Positions 1 to 6,094 of a DNA stretch of 6,695 nt are shown here, in pieces (position 1 is the first letter of the stretch; each line of letters opens with the position of its first letter). The DNA is from Actinomycetes bacterium (GTDB taxonomy: Bacteria; Actinomycetota; Acidimicrobiia; Acidimicrobiales; Palsa-688). The position numbers were made by a program, and so were the translations under genes. The DNA lies in NCBI GenBank assembly GCA_021846485.1, contig JAJZWW010000182.1:1-6695 (forward strand), given 5' to 3'. The notes under the pieces are model-generated. The model saw only the letters and a list, made by a program, of their open reading frames with translations, did not search any database and was not told the DNA's origin.

Positions 1-782
1 GCTCGCCGGCGGGCTCCCGGCCGGCGACGGCTCCGGAGGATCGACCGCCGGGGGGCCGGGCGGTGGCCCTGCCGGAGGAGGGCCTGGCCGCCGGCCGACG
101 CGGCGCGGGAGGGGCCACGCCATGGACAGGCACCCCAGGAGCCTCCGAGCGGCCACTTGGCCAGGTGCGAGAAGTGCCCAACCAGCCCGACCAGGCCAAC
201 CATCTAGCGGGGTCCGGCGCTTCCGATTCCGGCCTCCTGGGCCGCCCGGGCAGGCGGATGACTGCCCGCCCGCTGCCGGCACCGGAGCGCGCCGCGCTCG
301 TGCTCGCCGTGCACCAGCCGGGCGAGATCGCGCCGCGCCTCCCCCGGACGCTGCTGTCCCACCCGCTGGCGCTGGCCGCGTTCGACGCCCTCGCCTCGGC
401 GGACACCCTCGGGGAGGCGGTGGAGGCCGCCGAGGCGCCGGTGGTCAGCCTGCTCACCGAGCTGGCGGTGTCGGAGCCGGAGAGCTCCATCGACGACGTG
501 ATGACCCGGGTGGTCGAGCAAGCCGGGCGCCGGGCCGCCGCCGAGCTGCAAGCCGAACTGCGCTCGGCGGATCCCGACGACGTGCCCGCCTACGTCGCCA
601 ACCTCAACTGGCTGCTGCTCGCCCTGGAGCAGCTGCGACCCCCACCCGGGACCGATCCGGGGGTGGCACGATCCGCGCAGGAGCGCTTGGTAGCTTGGAT
701 CGTGGCCCGTAGCGAGGACGTGGCCGGCAGCGACAACGGCGGCGGGCTCGAGGCCCTGCCGGGCGCGGCGCGCGATGGGTGA
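1..782 (+). CDS. dnaG: DNA primase, C-terminal part (5' end outside window)
   Basis: Partial gene: the frame is open from the left edge (first whole codon at 3) to a TGA at 780-782. DNA primase makes the RNA primers for replication and binds the replicative helicase DnaB through its C-terminal domain. Only that tail is visible. The first ~85 codons are low-complexity Gly/Pro/Ala/Arg, fitting an interdomain linker. From about position 258 there is a helical region (ERAALVLAVHQPGEIAPRL, then HPLALAAFDAL, LLTELAVSEPE, AYVANLNWLLLALEQL and a final AQERLVAWIVA). This resembles the helicase-binding tail of actinobacterial DnaG as I remember it. The zinc-finger and TOPRIM catalytic domains would lie upstream. 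The identification rests on that resemblance and on the rpoD gene overlapping its stop, a known dnaG-rpoD arrangement. The alternative is a short standalone protein starting at ATG 258. Confidence 0.7.
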   Translation, partial: SPAGSRPATAPEDRPPGGRAVALPEEGLAAGRRGAGGATPWTGTPGASERPLGQVREVPNQPDQANHLAGSGASDSGLLGRPGRRMTARPLPAPERAALVLAVHQPGEIAPRLPRTLLSHPLALAAFDALASADTLGEAVEAAEAPVVSLLTELAVSEPESSIDDVMTRVVEQAGRRAAAELQAELRSADPDDVPAYVANLNWLLLALEQLRPPPGTDPGVARSAQERLVAWIVARSEDVAGSDNGGGLEALPGAARDG

Positions 783-2232
783 GCCGTCTGCCGGCGCGGT
801 GGCCGGCGCCCCGGGCACGCCGTTCACCCCGGAGGGTGAGCCCACCCCGGACTTCGTGGCGCTGATCGTGCTCGGCCGCGAACGCGGTTGGCTGTCGCCC
901 GACGACCTGATCACCGTCCTCCAAGGGGTCGAGCTCAGCCCGGCGCTGATCGACGCGGTCGTCGACCGGGTGCGGGCGGAAGGCGTCGAGTGGCACGGGG
1001 ACGGGGCCGGGGAGGCGGACAACCCCCGGCCCTGCCAACCGGCCGGTCCGGCGCGCCAGGCTCCGCGGACGCCGGCGGGACCTGGGTCGCAGAGCCCGGC
1101 GCCGCCCGAGCCGACCGCTGGCCCGGCGGAGGCCGTCCCGGACGTCCCGGCGGGCAGGGCGACGACAGTGCCCCGACCCCGTGCATCCGGGGGCCACTTC
1201 GCCGGCGACGGGGAGGTCGACGAAGGCCGGCTCCCCGCGGCCGATCCGATCCGGCTCTACCTGCGCCAGATCGGCCGCACCCCGCTGCTCAGCGCCCCGG
1301 AGGAGGTCGAGCTCGCCCGCCGGGTGGAGGCGGGGCTGGCAGCTACCCGCCGGTTGATGGAGCGAGCCGAGGCCGGGATCGCGACGAGGGCCGAGGCGGG
1401 CTCGGGGGAGGGGGTGGTGCCGGCGGTCGGGGCGCCGGCGGTCGGGTCCGGGAACGGGGTCGAGGAGGCTCAGCTGCTCGAAGACGAACGGCTCCGCCTC
1501 GACGGCTTGGAGGCCAAGGACGTGCTCGTGCGGGCCAACCTCCGCCTGGTCGTGTCAATCGCCAAGCGCTACCGCGGACGCGGCATGGCCTTCCTCGACC
1601 TCATCCAGGAGGGCAACCTCGGGCTCATGCGCGCAGTCGACAAGTTCGACTACAGCCGGGGGTTCAAGTTCTCGACCTACGCGACGTGGTGGATCCGCCA
1701 GGCGATCAGCCGGGCGATCGCCGACCAGGCGAGGACGATAAGGATCCCGGTGCACATGGCGGAGACGATCAACCGGGTGGTCTGGGCGCAGCGCCAGCTC
1801 GCGCAGGAGCTGCGCCGGGAGCCGACCGTGGACGAAGTGGCGGCCCGGGCAGAGCTCACCGCGAGCCGGGTGCGCGAGACGCTGCGAGTCGGACTGGAGA
1901 CCGTGTCGCTCGAGCAGCCGCTGGGCGAGGACGACTTCACCCTCTCCGACGTGATCGAGGACCACGCCACCCTCGGACCGGCCGACGCGGCGACCCGGTC
2001 GATGCTCAACGAGGCAGTCTCCGCCGTCCTCGAGGGCCTCCCGGCCCGGGACCGCCAGGTGCTACGCCTGCGCTTCGGGCTCGACGACGGCCAGGTCCAC
2101 ACCCTCGAAGAGCTCGGGCGGGAGTTCGGCGTGACCAGGGAGCGGATCCGCCAGATCGAGTCCAAGACGCTCGCGAAGCTGCGCAACCCGGCGCGCAGCG
2201 GGCACCTACGGGCCTACCTGGAGGACCACTGA
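775..2232 (+). CDS. rpoD: Primary RNA polymerase sigma factor (sigma-70, RpoD/SigA)
   Basis: 485-residue housekeeping sigma factor that directs RNA polymerase to -35/-10 promoters. Regions in order: a region 1.1-like helical domain (about 22-75); a Pro/Ala/Gly-rich linker (about 77-145); region 1.2 (DPIRLYLRQIGRTPLL, from 157); a low-complexity insert (about 200-235); and region 2, with NLRLVVSIAKRYRGRG from 255, the FLDLIQEGN core-binding segment and the -10-recognising FSTYATWWIRQAI (W305, W306). Region 3 follows from about 320 (RTIRIPVHMAETINR). Region 4 starts near 425 (RDRQVLRLRFGLDDG), with the -35 helix-turn-helix ending in VTRERIRQIESKTLAKLR from 453 and the C-terminus LRAYLEDH. Presence of regions 1.1 and 1.2 and the exact RQIESKTLAKLR signature mark the primary factor rather than an alternative one. 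The ATG overlaps the upstream dnaG stop by 8 bp and has no good Shine-Dalgarno, so translational coupling is likely. Confidence 0.96.
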   Translation: MGEPSAGAVAGAPGTPFTPEGEPTPDFVALIVLGRERGWLSPDDLITVLQGVELSPALIDAVVDRVRAEGVEWHGDGAGEADNPRPCQPAGPARQAPRTPAGPGSQSPAPPEPTAGPAEAVPDVPAGRATTVPRPRASGGHFAGDGEVDEGRLPAADPIRLYLRQIGRTPLLSAPEEVELARRVEAGLAATRRLMERAEAGIATRAEAGSGEGVVPAVGAPAVGSGNGVEEAQLLEDERLRLDGLEAKDVLVRANLRLVVSIAKRYRGRGMAFLDLIQEGNLGLMRAVDKFDYSRGFKFSTYATWWIRQAISRAIADQARTIRIPVHMAETINRVVWAQRQLAQELRREPTVDEVAARAELTASRVRETLRVGLETVSLEQPLGEDDFTLSDVIEDHATLGPADAATRSMLNEAVSAVLEGLPARDRQVLRLRFGLDDGQVHTLEELGREFGVTRERIRQIESKTLAKLRNPARSGHLRAYLEDH

Positions 2233-2288
2233 TCAGGGAACAGCCGCCGGCGGTCCATACGCAGGCGAGGAGCGTGGCAGCTGCTAAG

Positions 2289-2418
2289 TAGCTGTCGCAA
2301 AACTACCTCCTGGAGGTGGTCGCCGGCCGTCCGCAGACAAGCCTTCGTGACTGCACATGGCGCTCCATGTAGAAGCGGACGGCCGGCGACCACCTTCACA
2401 CGGGTTTTGCGACAGCTG
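2289..2418. mobile_element. MITE-like nested inverted repeat, ~130 bp, non-coding
   Basis: The outer arms are AGCTGTCGCAAAAC at 2290-2303 and its exact complement at 2404-2417 (14 bp). Inside these are a mismatched stretch and then a second perfect pair of 21-bp arms. Short direct repeats (CTAAG/GCTAAG) lie directly outside, as a target duplication would. No credible reading frame is present. Terminal inverted repeats plus flanking duplication in an intergenic region fit a miniature non-autonomous transposable element mobilised by a transposase elsewhere. I cannot assign an IS family; the CTGTCGCAAAA end is loosely like IS6-type ends (CTGTTGCAAA) but that is weak. The alternative is a large terminator or structured RNA following rpoD. 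Other copies in the genome would decide. Confidence 0.5.
2314..2395. repeat. Perfect 21-bp hairpin arms with a nested hairpin in the loop
   Basis: The arm at 2314-2334 (starting AGGTGGTCGCC) pairs without mismatch with 2375-2395. The 40-nt loop contains a further perfect hairpin, ACATGG-CGCT-CCATGT at 2355-2370. Just before the arm is a near-palindrome ACCTCC-T-GGAGGT (2305-2317) that could compete with it. In RNA this would be very stable. No U-run follows, so it is not a textbook intrinsic terminator, although it could still stop or protect the rpoD transcript. Confidence 0.8.
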
Positions 2419-2425
2419 CTAAGGT
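2395..2425 (+). promoter_or_regulatory. Possible promoter for tRNA-Asn (extended -10)
   Basis: TGCTAAGGT at 2417-2425 reads as an extended -10 (TGn followed by TAAGGT) ending 13 bp before the mature tRNA 5' end. TTCACA at 2395-2400 is a fair -35 (5 of 6 to TTGACA), though the 19-bp spacer is long. If both are used, the -35 lies inside the palindromic element and the -10 straddles its right edge. Confidence 0.35.
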
Positions 2426-2438
2426 CGGTCGACTGCTT

Positions 2439-2511
2439 TCCGGGGTAGCTCAATCGGCAGAGCGGGTGGCTGTTAACCACTAGGTTGGGGGTTCGAGTCC
2501 CTCCCCCGGAG
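2439..2511 (+). tRNA. tRNA-Asn (GTT)
   Basis: A full cloverleaf can be folded by eye. The acceptor TCCGGGG pairs with CCCCGGA at 2504-2510, and the D-stem is GCTC/GAGC. The anticodon stem is GGTGG/CCACT with loop CTGTTAA, giving anticodon GTT for asparagine. The T-arm is GGGGG-TTCGAGT-CCCTC, and the discriminator is G. The 3' CCA is not encoded (GCC follows), so it must be added after transcription. The gene lies 48 bp ahead of the monooxygenase start. Confidence 0.95.
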
Positions 2512-2559
2512 CCGGCCGGCGGTGCCCTCGGCGGCGAGGCACGGCCAACGAGGTGTCCG

Positions 2560-4146
2560 ATGGGCTTCGCGCAGGGAGTCGAGCACCGGGAGCAGGTGGA
2601 GCGAGCAGGAGCCCCGGCCGAGGAGCTCGACGTGGTGGTGGTCGGGGCCGGCCTGTCGGGGATCGGGGCGGCCTGCCACTTCCGTCGGGACTGCCCGGAG
2701 CTCTCCGTGGTCGTCCTTGAGGCCCGGGAGGCGCTGGGCGGGACGTGGGACCTGTTCCGCTACCCGGGGGTGCGCTCCGACTCCGACATCAACACCTTGT
2801 CGTACTCGTTCCGGCCGTGGCAGGGGGAGACGGTCGTCGCCGACGGGCCCACCATCCTCGACTACATCCGCTCGACGGCGGCCGAGCACGGCTTGGACGA
2901 AGAGATCCGCTTCCGCCGGCGGGTCCGGAAGGCCTCGTGGTCGACCGCCGACGCCCGCTGGGAGGTGGAAGCCGAGACGCCAGGCGGCGGTGTCGAGCGC
3001 TACCGCTGCCGGCTGCTCTACATGAACACCGGCTACTTCCGCTACGACCGCGGCCACACCCCCGAGCTGCCCGGCATCGGCGAGCTCCGCGGGCGGGTGG
3101 TGCACCCCCAGCTGTGGCCGGGGGACCTCGACTGCTCGGGCAAGCAGGTGGTGGTCATCGGCAGCGGGGCGACCGCCGTGACCCTGGTGCCGGCCCTGGC
3201 GCGAACCGCCGCCCACGTAACCATGTTGCAGCGCTCCCCGACCTGGATCGTGAGCGCACCGTCCAGCGACCGCTCGGCCGCCCGCCTGCGTCGCCTCCTC
3301 CCGGCGGGTGTCGCAGCACGCCTCCTCTGGGCCAAGTACCTGGCGCGCAGCCAACTCTTCTACAAGCTCTGCCGCCGGGCACCGGACCGGGCGGCGGCGG
3401 CCCTCCGCCGCGCCGCGGCCGACGCGCTGCCCGAGGGCTACGACGTCGACGCGGACTTCACCCCCCGGTACCGGCCTTGGGACCAGCGGGTCTGCCTGGT
3501 GCCCGACGGAGACCTGTTCGCCGCCATCCGTGCCGGGGCCGCCTCGGTGGTGACCGACCGGATCGAGACCTTCACCAGGACGGGCATCCGCCTCGCGTCG
3601 GGACGTGAGCTGGATGCCGACCTGGTCGTCACCGCCACCGGCGTCGATGTCCAGCTGCTCGGCGGCATCCGCCTGCTCGTCGACGGCGAGGAGGTCAGGG
3701 CCGGTGACTGCTTCGACTACAAGGGTGTGATGCTCTCGGGGGTCCCCAACCTGGCCCTCAGCTTCGGGTACGTCAACGCCTCCTGGACCCTCAAGTCGGA
3801 CCTGGTTGCCCGGTGGGTGTGCCGGCTCCTGCGGGAGATGGCCGCCGGCGGGTGGGACCAGGCCACGCCCGCGGTCCCCGAGACCGACGAGCCGACCGAA
3901 CCGTGGCTCCCGCTGTCCTCGGGCTACCTGCGACGGGCCGCCGGGAGCCTCCCGCGCCAGGGCACCCGGGCACCCTGGCGCCGTCACCACGACTACCTGC
4001 GAGACCTGGTCGTGCTCCGGCGCTCGCCGACCGCCGACGGCACCCTGCGGATGTCGCGCCGGCCCGAGGCCCGTGCCGCAGAAGACCCCGACGAGCTCCG
4101 GGATCCGGGAGTGGCCGTGGGCAGCCGGACCCCGGCCGCCGGCTGA
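2560..4146 (+). CDS. FAD/NAD(P)H-dependent monooxygenase, EthA/Baeyer-Villiger type
   Basis: 528-residue class B flavoprotein monooxygenase. The family uses FAD, NADPH and O2 to insert oxygen into ketones (ester formation) or to oxidise sulfur or nitrogen atoms. Visible motifs: FAD Rossmann GAGLSG (29-34); GGTWDLFRYPGVRSD (60-74), a hallmark of the EthA-like group; and the Baeyer-Villiger fingerprint near 176-187 (LRGRVVHPQLWP), where Leu replaces the usual first Phe. These are followed by the NADPH Rossmann GSGATA (201-206), an ATG motif in DLVVTATGVD (about 354-364), and NLALSFGYVNASWTLKSDL near the C-terminus, also EthA-like. Length fits the family. I chose ATG 2560, preceded by GAGGT, because earlier in-frame starts fall inside the tRNA gene. 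No signal peptide or membrane segment; cytosolic. Its stop lies 9 bp from that of the convergent acyl-CoA dehydrogenase. Substrate unknown. Confidence 0.92.
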   Translation: MGFAQGVEHREQVERAGAPAEELDVVVVGAGLSGIGAACHFRRDCPELSVVVLEAREALGGTWDLFRYPGVRSDSDINTLSYSFRPWQGETVVADGPTILDYIRSTAAEHGLDEEIRFRRRVRKASWSTADARWEVEAETPGGGVERYRCRLLYMNTGYFRYDRGHTPELPGIGELRGRVVHPQLWPGDLDCSGKQVVVIGSGATAVTLVPALARTAAHVTMLQRSPTWIVSAPSSDRSAARLRRLLPAGVAARLLWAKYLARSQLFYKLCRRAPDRAAAALRRAAADALPEGYDVDADFTPRYRPWDQRVCLVPDGDLFAAIRAGAASVVTDRIETFTRTGIRLASGRELDADLVVTATGVDVQLLGGIRLLVDGEEVRAGDCFDYKGVMLSGVPNLALSFGYVNASWTLKSDLVARWVCRLLREMAAGGWDQATPAVPETDEPTEPWLPLSSGYLRRAAGSLPRQGTRAPWRRHHDYLRDLVVLRRSPTADGTLRMSRRPEARAAEDPDELRDPGVAVGSRTPAAG

Positions 4147-4155
4147 ACGGGGAGG

Positions 4156-5442
4156 TCAGCCGCCCTCACCGGCCCGCTCGCGCTGCCAGCGGGCGATCTC
4201 CGCCCGGCCGACGACCATGTGGTGCACCTCGTCGGGACCGTCGGCGAAGCGGAGGGTGCGCTGCGCGGTGTACATGTCGGCGAGCGGCGTCCACTGCGAG
4301 ACGCCGGCCGCGCCGTGCAGCTGGATCGCCTGGTCGATGATCTGGCAGACCCGCTCGGGCACCATCGCCTTCGCCGCGCTGACCCACACCCGGGCATCCG
4401 CGTTGCCCATGAGATCCATCGCCTTCGCCGCCCTCAGGACCATCATCCTCATCGCCTCGATGTCGATACGGGCGCGAGACACCCACTCGGTGTTCTTGCC
4501 GAGGCTGATGACCGGCTTGCCGAAGGCCTCGCGCGCCAGGCCGCGCTCGACCATCAGCTGGAGCGCCCGGTCGGCCGCTCCGATCGAGCGCATGCAGTGG
4601 TGGATCCGGCCCGGGCCGAGCCGGAGCTGGGAGATCTCGAAGCCGCGGCCCTCACCGAGCAGGACGTTGTCACGCGGCACCCGCACGTCGGTGAAGCGAA
4701 GGTGCATGTGCCCGTGCGGGGCGTCGTCGTGGCCGAACACGAGCATCGGCCCGAGCACCTCCACCCCCGGGGTGTCCATCGGCACCAGGATCTGGCTCTG
4801 CTGCAGGTGGGTCGCGGCGTCGGGGTTGGTACGGACCATCACGATCATCACCTTGCAGCGCGGGTCGCCAGCTCCCGAGATGTAGTACTTCTCCCCGTTG
4901 ATCACCCACTCGTCGCCGTCGAGCACCGCAGAGCAGGCGATGTTGCGGGCATCGGAGGAGGCGAGGTCGGGCTCGGTCATCGCGTACGCCGAGCGGATCT
5001 CGCCGGCCAGCAGCGGCTCGAGCCAGCGGCCCTTCTGCTCGGGCGTCCCGACCCGCTCGAGCACCTCCATGTTGCCGGTGTCGGGAGCGGAGCAGTTGAG
5101 GCACTCCGAGGCGAGGGGCTGCTTGCCGAGCTCGAAGGCGACGTAGGCGTAGTCCAGGTTGGAGAGCCCCTCGCCGGTCTCGGCGTCGGGGAGGAAGAAG
5201 TTCCACAGCCCCTCCGACTTGGCCCGGGACTTCACGCCGTCGAGCAGCTCGAGCTGGCCGGGAGCGAAGCTCCAGCGCTCGGCCCGTCCCTCGCCGAGGG
5301 CGAAGAACTTCTCCTGCATCGGCTCGACCTCCTCGGCGACGAACCGCCTGACCCGCTCCAGCAGCGGGCGGGCGGCGGGCGACATCGCGAGGTTGTACAG
5401 CTCCCCCCCGAAGTCGTCGGTGTTGAGCGGTCGAGCGGGCAT
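4156..5442 (-). CDS. Acyl-CoA dehydrogenase, ACAD10/11-like
   Basis: 428-residue flavoenzyme that introduces an alpha,beta double bond into an acyl-CoA, passing electrons to electron-transfer flavoprotein. Visible: an N-terminal helical domain with RRFVAEEVEPMQ (32-43); signature YAMTEPDLASSD (153-164) at the FAD/substrate site; EWVINGEKYYISGAGDP (178-194) in the beta domain; RLGPGRIHHCMRSIG (274-288); and the C-terminal LHGAAGVSQWTPLADMY (375-391). At the place where medium-chain enzymes carry the catalytic Glu (YEG) this protein has FADGPDEVH, so Asp401 is the likely base, as is normal in the ACAD10/11-like subgroup. The ATG at 5442-5440 follows GAGGTGAG on the minus strand. It is monocistronic in this window, with no linked kinase or hydratase. 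A role in catabolism of unusual (e.g. hydroxylated or branched) acyl-CoAs is inference from subgroup membership. Confidence 0.94.
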   Translation of the reverse strand: MPARPLNTDDFGGELYNLAMSPAARPLLERVRRFVAEEVEPMQEKFFALGEGRAERWSFAPGQLELLDGVKSRAKSEGLWNFFLPDAETGEGLSNLDYAYVAFELGKQPLASECLNCSAPDTGNMEVLERVGTPEQKGRWLEPLLAGEIRSAYAMTEPDLASSDARNIACSAVLDGDEWVINGEKYYISGAGDPRCKVMIVMVRTNPDAATHLQQSQILVPMDTPGVEVLGPMLVFGHDDAPHGHMHLRFTDVRVPRDNVLLGEGRGFEISQLRLGPGRIHHCMRSIGAADRALQLMVERGLAREAFGKPVISLGKNTEWVSRARIDIEAMRMMVLRAAKAMDLMGNADARVWVSAAKAMVPERVCQIIDQAIQLHGAAGVSQWTPLADMYTAQRTLRFADGPDEVHHMVVGRAEIARWQRERAGEGG

Positions 5443-5466
5443 GGCTCACCTCGAGGGACGGCCGGC

Positions 5467-5489
5467 ACGGGCACCCCGATCATGCCCGT
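5467..5489. promoter_or_regulatory. Possible operator upstream of the acyl-CoA dehydrogenase
   Basis: Perfect inverted repeat ACGGGCA (5467-5473) / TGCCCGT (5483-5489) with a 9-bp spacer, centred about 36 bp upstream of the dehydrogenase start. This is the position and size of a dimeric repressor site, and TetR-type control of such genes is common. In DNA this GC-rich, a 7-bp palindrome can arise by chance. I see no convincing -35/-10 pair nearby. Confidence 0.25.
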
Positions 5490-5532
5490 TCGGCACCGCC
5501 AGCGCCCGTCTGGCACGCGGCAGCCTCCGCAG

Positions 5533-5575
5533 CTCTCCGCGGGCCGCCTCGCGGGGCTCTAGCCTCTCCGCGGGC
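5533..5575. repeat. 12-bp direct repeat CTCTCCGCGGGC upstream of tRNA
   Basis: CTCTCCGCGGGC occurs at 5533-5544 and 5564-5575, a spacing of 31 bp (about three helical turns), in the leader of the CAT tRNA gene. Function unknown; it may be chance in GC-rich DNA. Confidence 0.4.
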
Positions 5576-5596
5576 TCCCGGCGCAAGGGGGCCGGC

Positions 5597-5672
5597 GGGC
5601 CCGTAGCTCAGTGGTCAGAGCAGGGGACTCATAATCCCTCGGTCGTGGGTTCGATCCCCACCGGGCCCACCA
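5597..5672 (+). tRNA. tRNA with CAT anticodon (tRNA-Ile2 favoured over elongator Met)
   Basis: Complete cloverleaf. The acceptor GGGCCCG pairs with CGGGCCC at 5662-5668, and the D-stem is GCTC/GAGC. The anticodon stem is GGGGA/TCCCT around loop CTCATAA (anticodon CAT at 5630-5632). The T-arm is GTGGG-TTCGATC-CCCAC, the discriminator is A and the CCA is encoded. CAT can be initiator Met, elongator Met or Ile2, whose C34 is modified to lysidine by TilS. The acceptor pairs C4-G69 and C5-G68 match the TilS determinants known from E. coli tRNA-Ile2, and the overall sequence is close to that tRNA, so Ile2 is favoured. The 3' half is duplicated at 6529-6573. Confidence 0.93.
5624..5668. repeat. 45-bp direct repeat, proximal copy (within tRNA; attL-like)
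   Basis: Positions 5624-5668 are identical to 6529-6573 at all 45 bases (offset 905). The repeat runs from the anticodon stem to the last paired base of the acceptor stem. Identity stops sharply at both ends. Beginning at the anticodon arm and ending at the acceptor is the usual extent of attachment sites of tyrosine-recombinase elements that integrate into tRNA genes. Confidence 0.95.
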
Positions 5673-5709
5673 CCACATAAGTACAGTTCAGCGGCGACAC
5701 AAACAGTTG

Positions 5710-6081
5710 TCATTGCGCGAAGGGCAGGCGTCGGACCCGCATCCCGCCGTCCTCGATGATGACCACCGCGCCGGCATCCAGGTCGGGTTCGAGGGCCGCA
5801 AGGTTGGTGAGAAGGACGACAACCTGCTCGTGAGCTCGACGGCGCGTCCGGCGCCGGTAGAGGATCACCGAGACGACCGGGGCCTGCGGGTCGACCAGTA
5901 GGGCACCGAAGTCGGTGTCGGCCGAGACGATCACCCTCCGCTCGCTGACAGCTCGGTCGAATACCACCTTGTCGTCGGCCCGGCTGAGCCCGTACTCGGC
6001 CAGGTGGACAGCGTCGTGCCCGGCCGCCGCCAGACCCTCGGCCACCTGACCGGAGAGACATTGGTCGACCAGGAACCTCAC
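5710..6081 (-). CDS. PIN-like toxin of DUF5615 family
   Basis: 123-residue protein, the putative toxin (predicted ribonuclease) of a two-gene module. The DUF5615 pattern is clear: N-terminal FLVDQCLS with acidic D6, LAAAGHDAVHLAEYGLS (18-33), the acidic pair D36/D37 followed by a helix (VVFDRAVSERR), and the strand-turn IVSADTDFGALL (51-62) with D55 and D57. D6, D36/D37 and D55/D57 are the likely metal-binding cluster of a PIN-like fold. The family usually has Asn two residues after the first Asp; here it is Cys8, so activity may be altered. An Arg-rich patch (RRRTRRR, 76-82) could bind nucleic acid. The start is GTG at 6081-6079, 13 bp after the antitoxin stop, with only a weak ribosome site, consistent with lower expression than the antitoxin. 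It ends 37 bp from the tRNA and faces it. Confidence 0.85.
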   Translation of the reverse strand: MRFLVDQCLSGQVAEGLAAAGHDAVHLAEYGLSRADDKVVFDRAVSERRVIVSADTDFGALLVDPQAPVVSVILYRRRTRRRAHEQVVVLLTNLAALEPDLDAGAVVIIEDGGMRVRRLPFAQ

Positions 6082-6094
6082 GCGACGAGGAGCC

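Larger units (their letters stand above)
2278..2423. repeat. 11-bp direct repeat flanking the palindromic element
   Basis: CAGCTGCTAAG occurs at 2278-2288 and again at 2413-2423. The two copies sit at the outer edges of the inverted repeat. Part of the second copy belongs to the terminal inverted repeat itself, so the true target duplication, if this is an insertion, would be the outer 5-6 bases (CTAAG or GCTAAG). Confidence 0.7.

Noticed and set aside
888..2291. 467-codon overlapping frame within rpoD
   Set aside because: Arg/Gly/Pro-rich translation without motifs; a frame shadow of the sigma factor.
2485..2559. Upstream start for the monooxygenase at 2485
   Set aside because: It lies inside the tRNA-Asn gene; the ATG at 2560 has a GAGGT site and leaves the usual short lead before the FAD motif.
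2473..3990. 505-codon open frame on the minus strand opposite the monooxygenase
   Set aside because: It is the GC-rich antisense shadow of a gene with clear FAD and NADPH motifs; its translation has no recognisable motif and is Gly/Arg/Pro-rich.
4219..5562. 447-codon plus-strand open frame opposite the acyl-CoA dehydrogenase
   Set aside because: It mirrors the dehydrogenase codons and lacks any family motif or ribosome site.
5615..6061. Minus-strand open frames ending in or crossing the tRNA repeats with peptide GDRTHDRGIMS (also 6238-6591)
   Set aside because: That peptide is the antisense translation of the CAT tRNA anticodon/T-arm, a familiar source of spurious predicted proteins.
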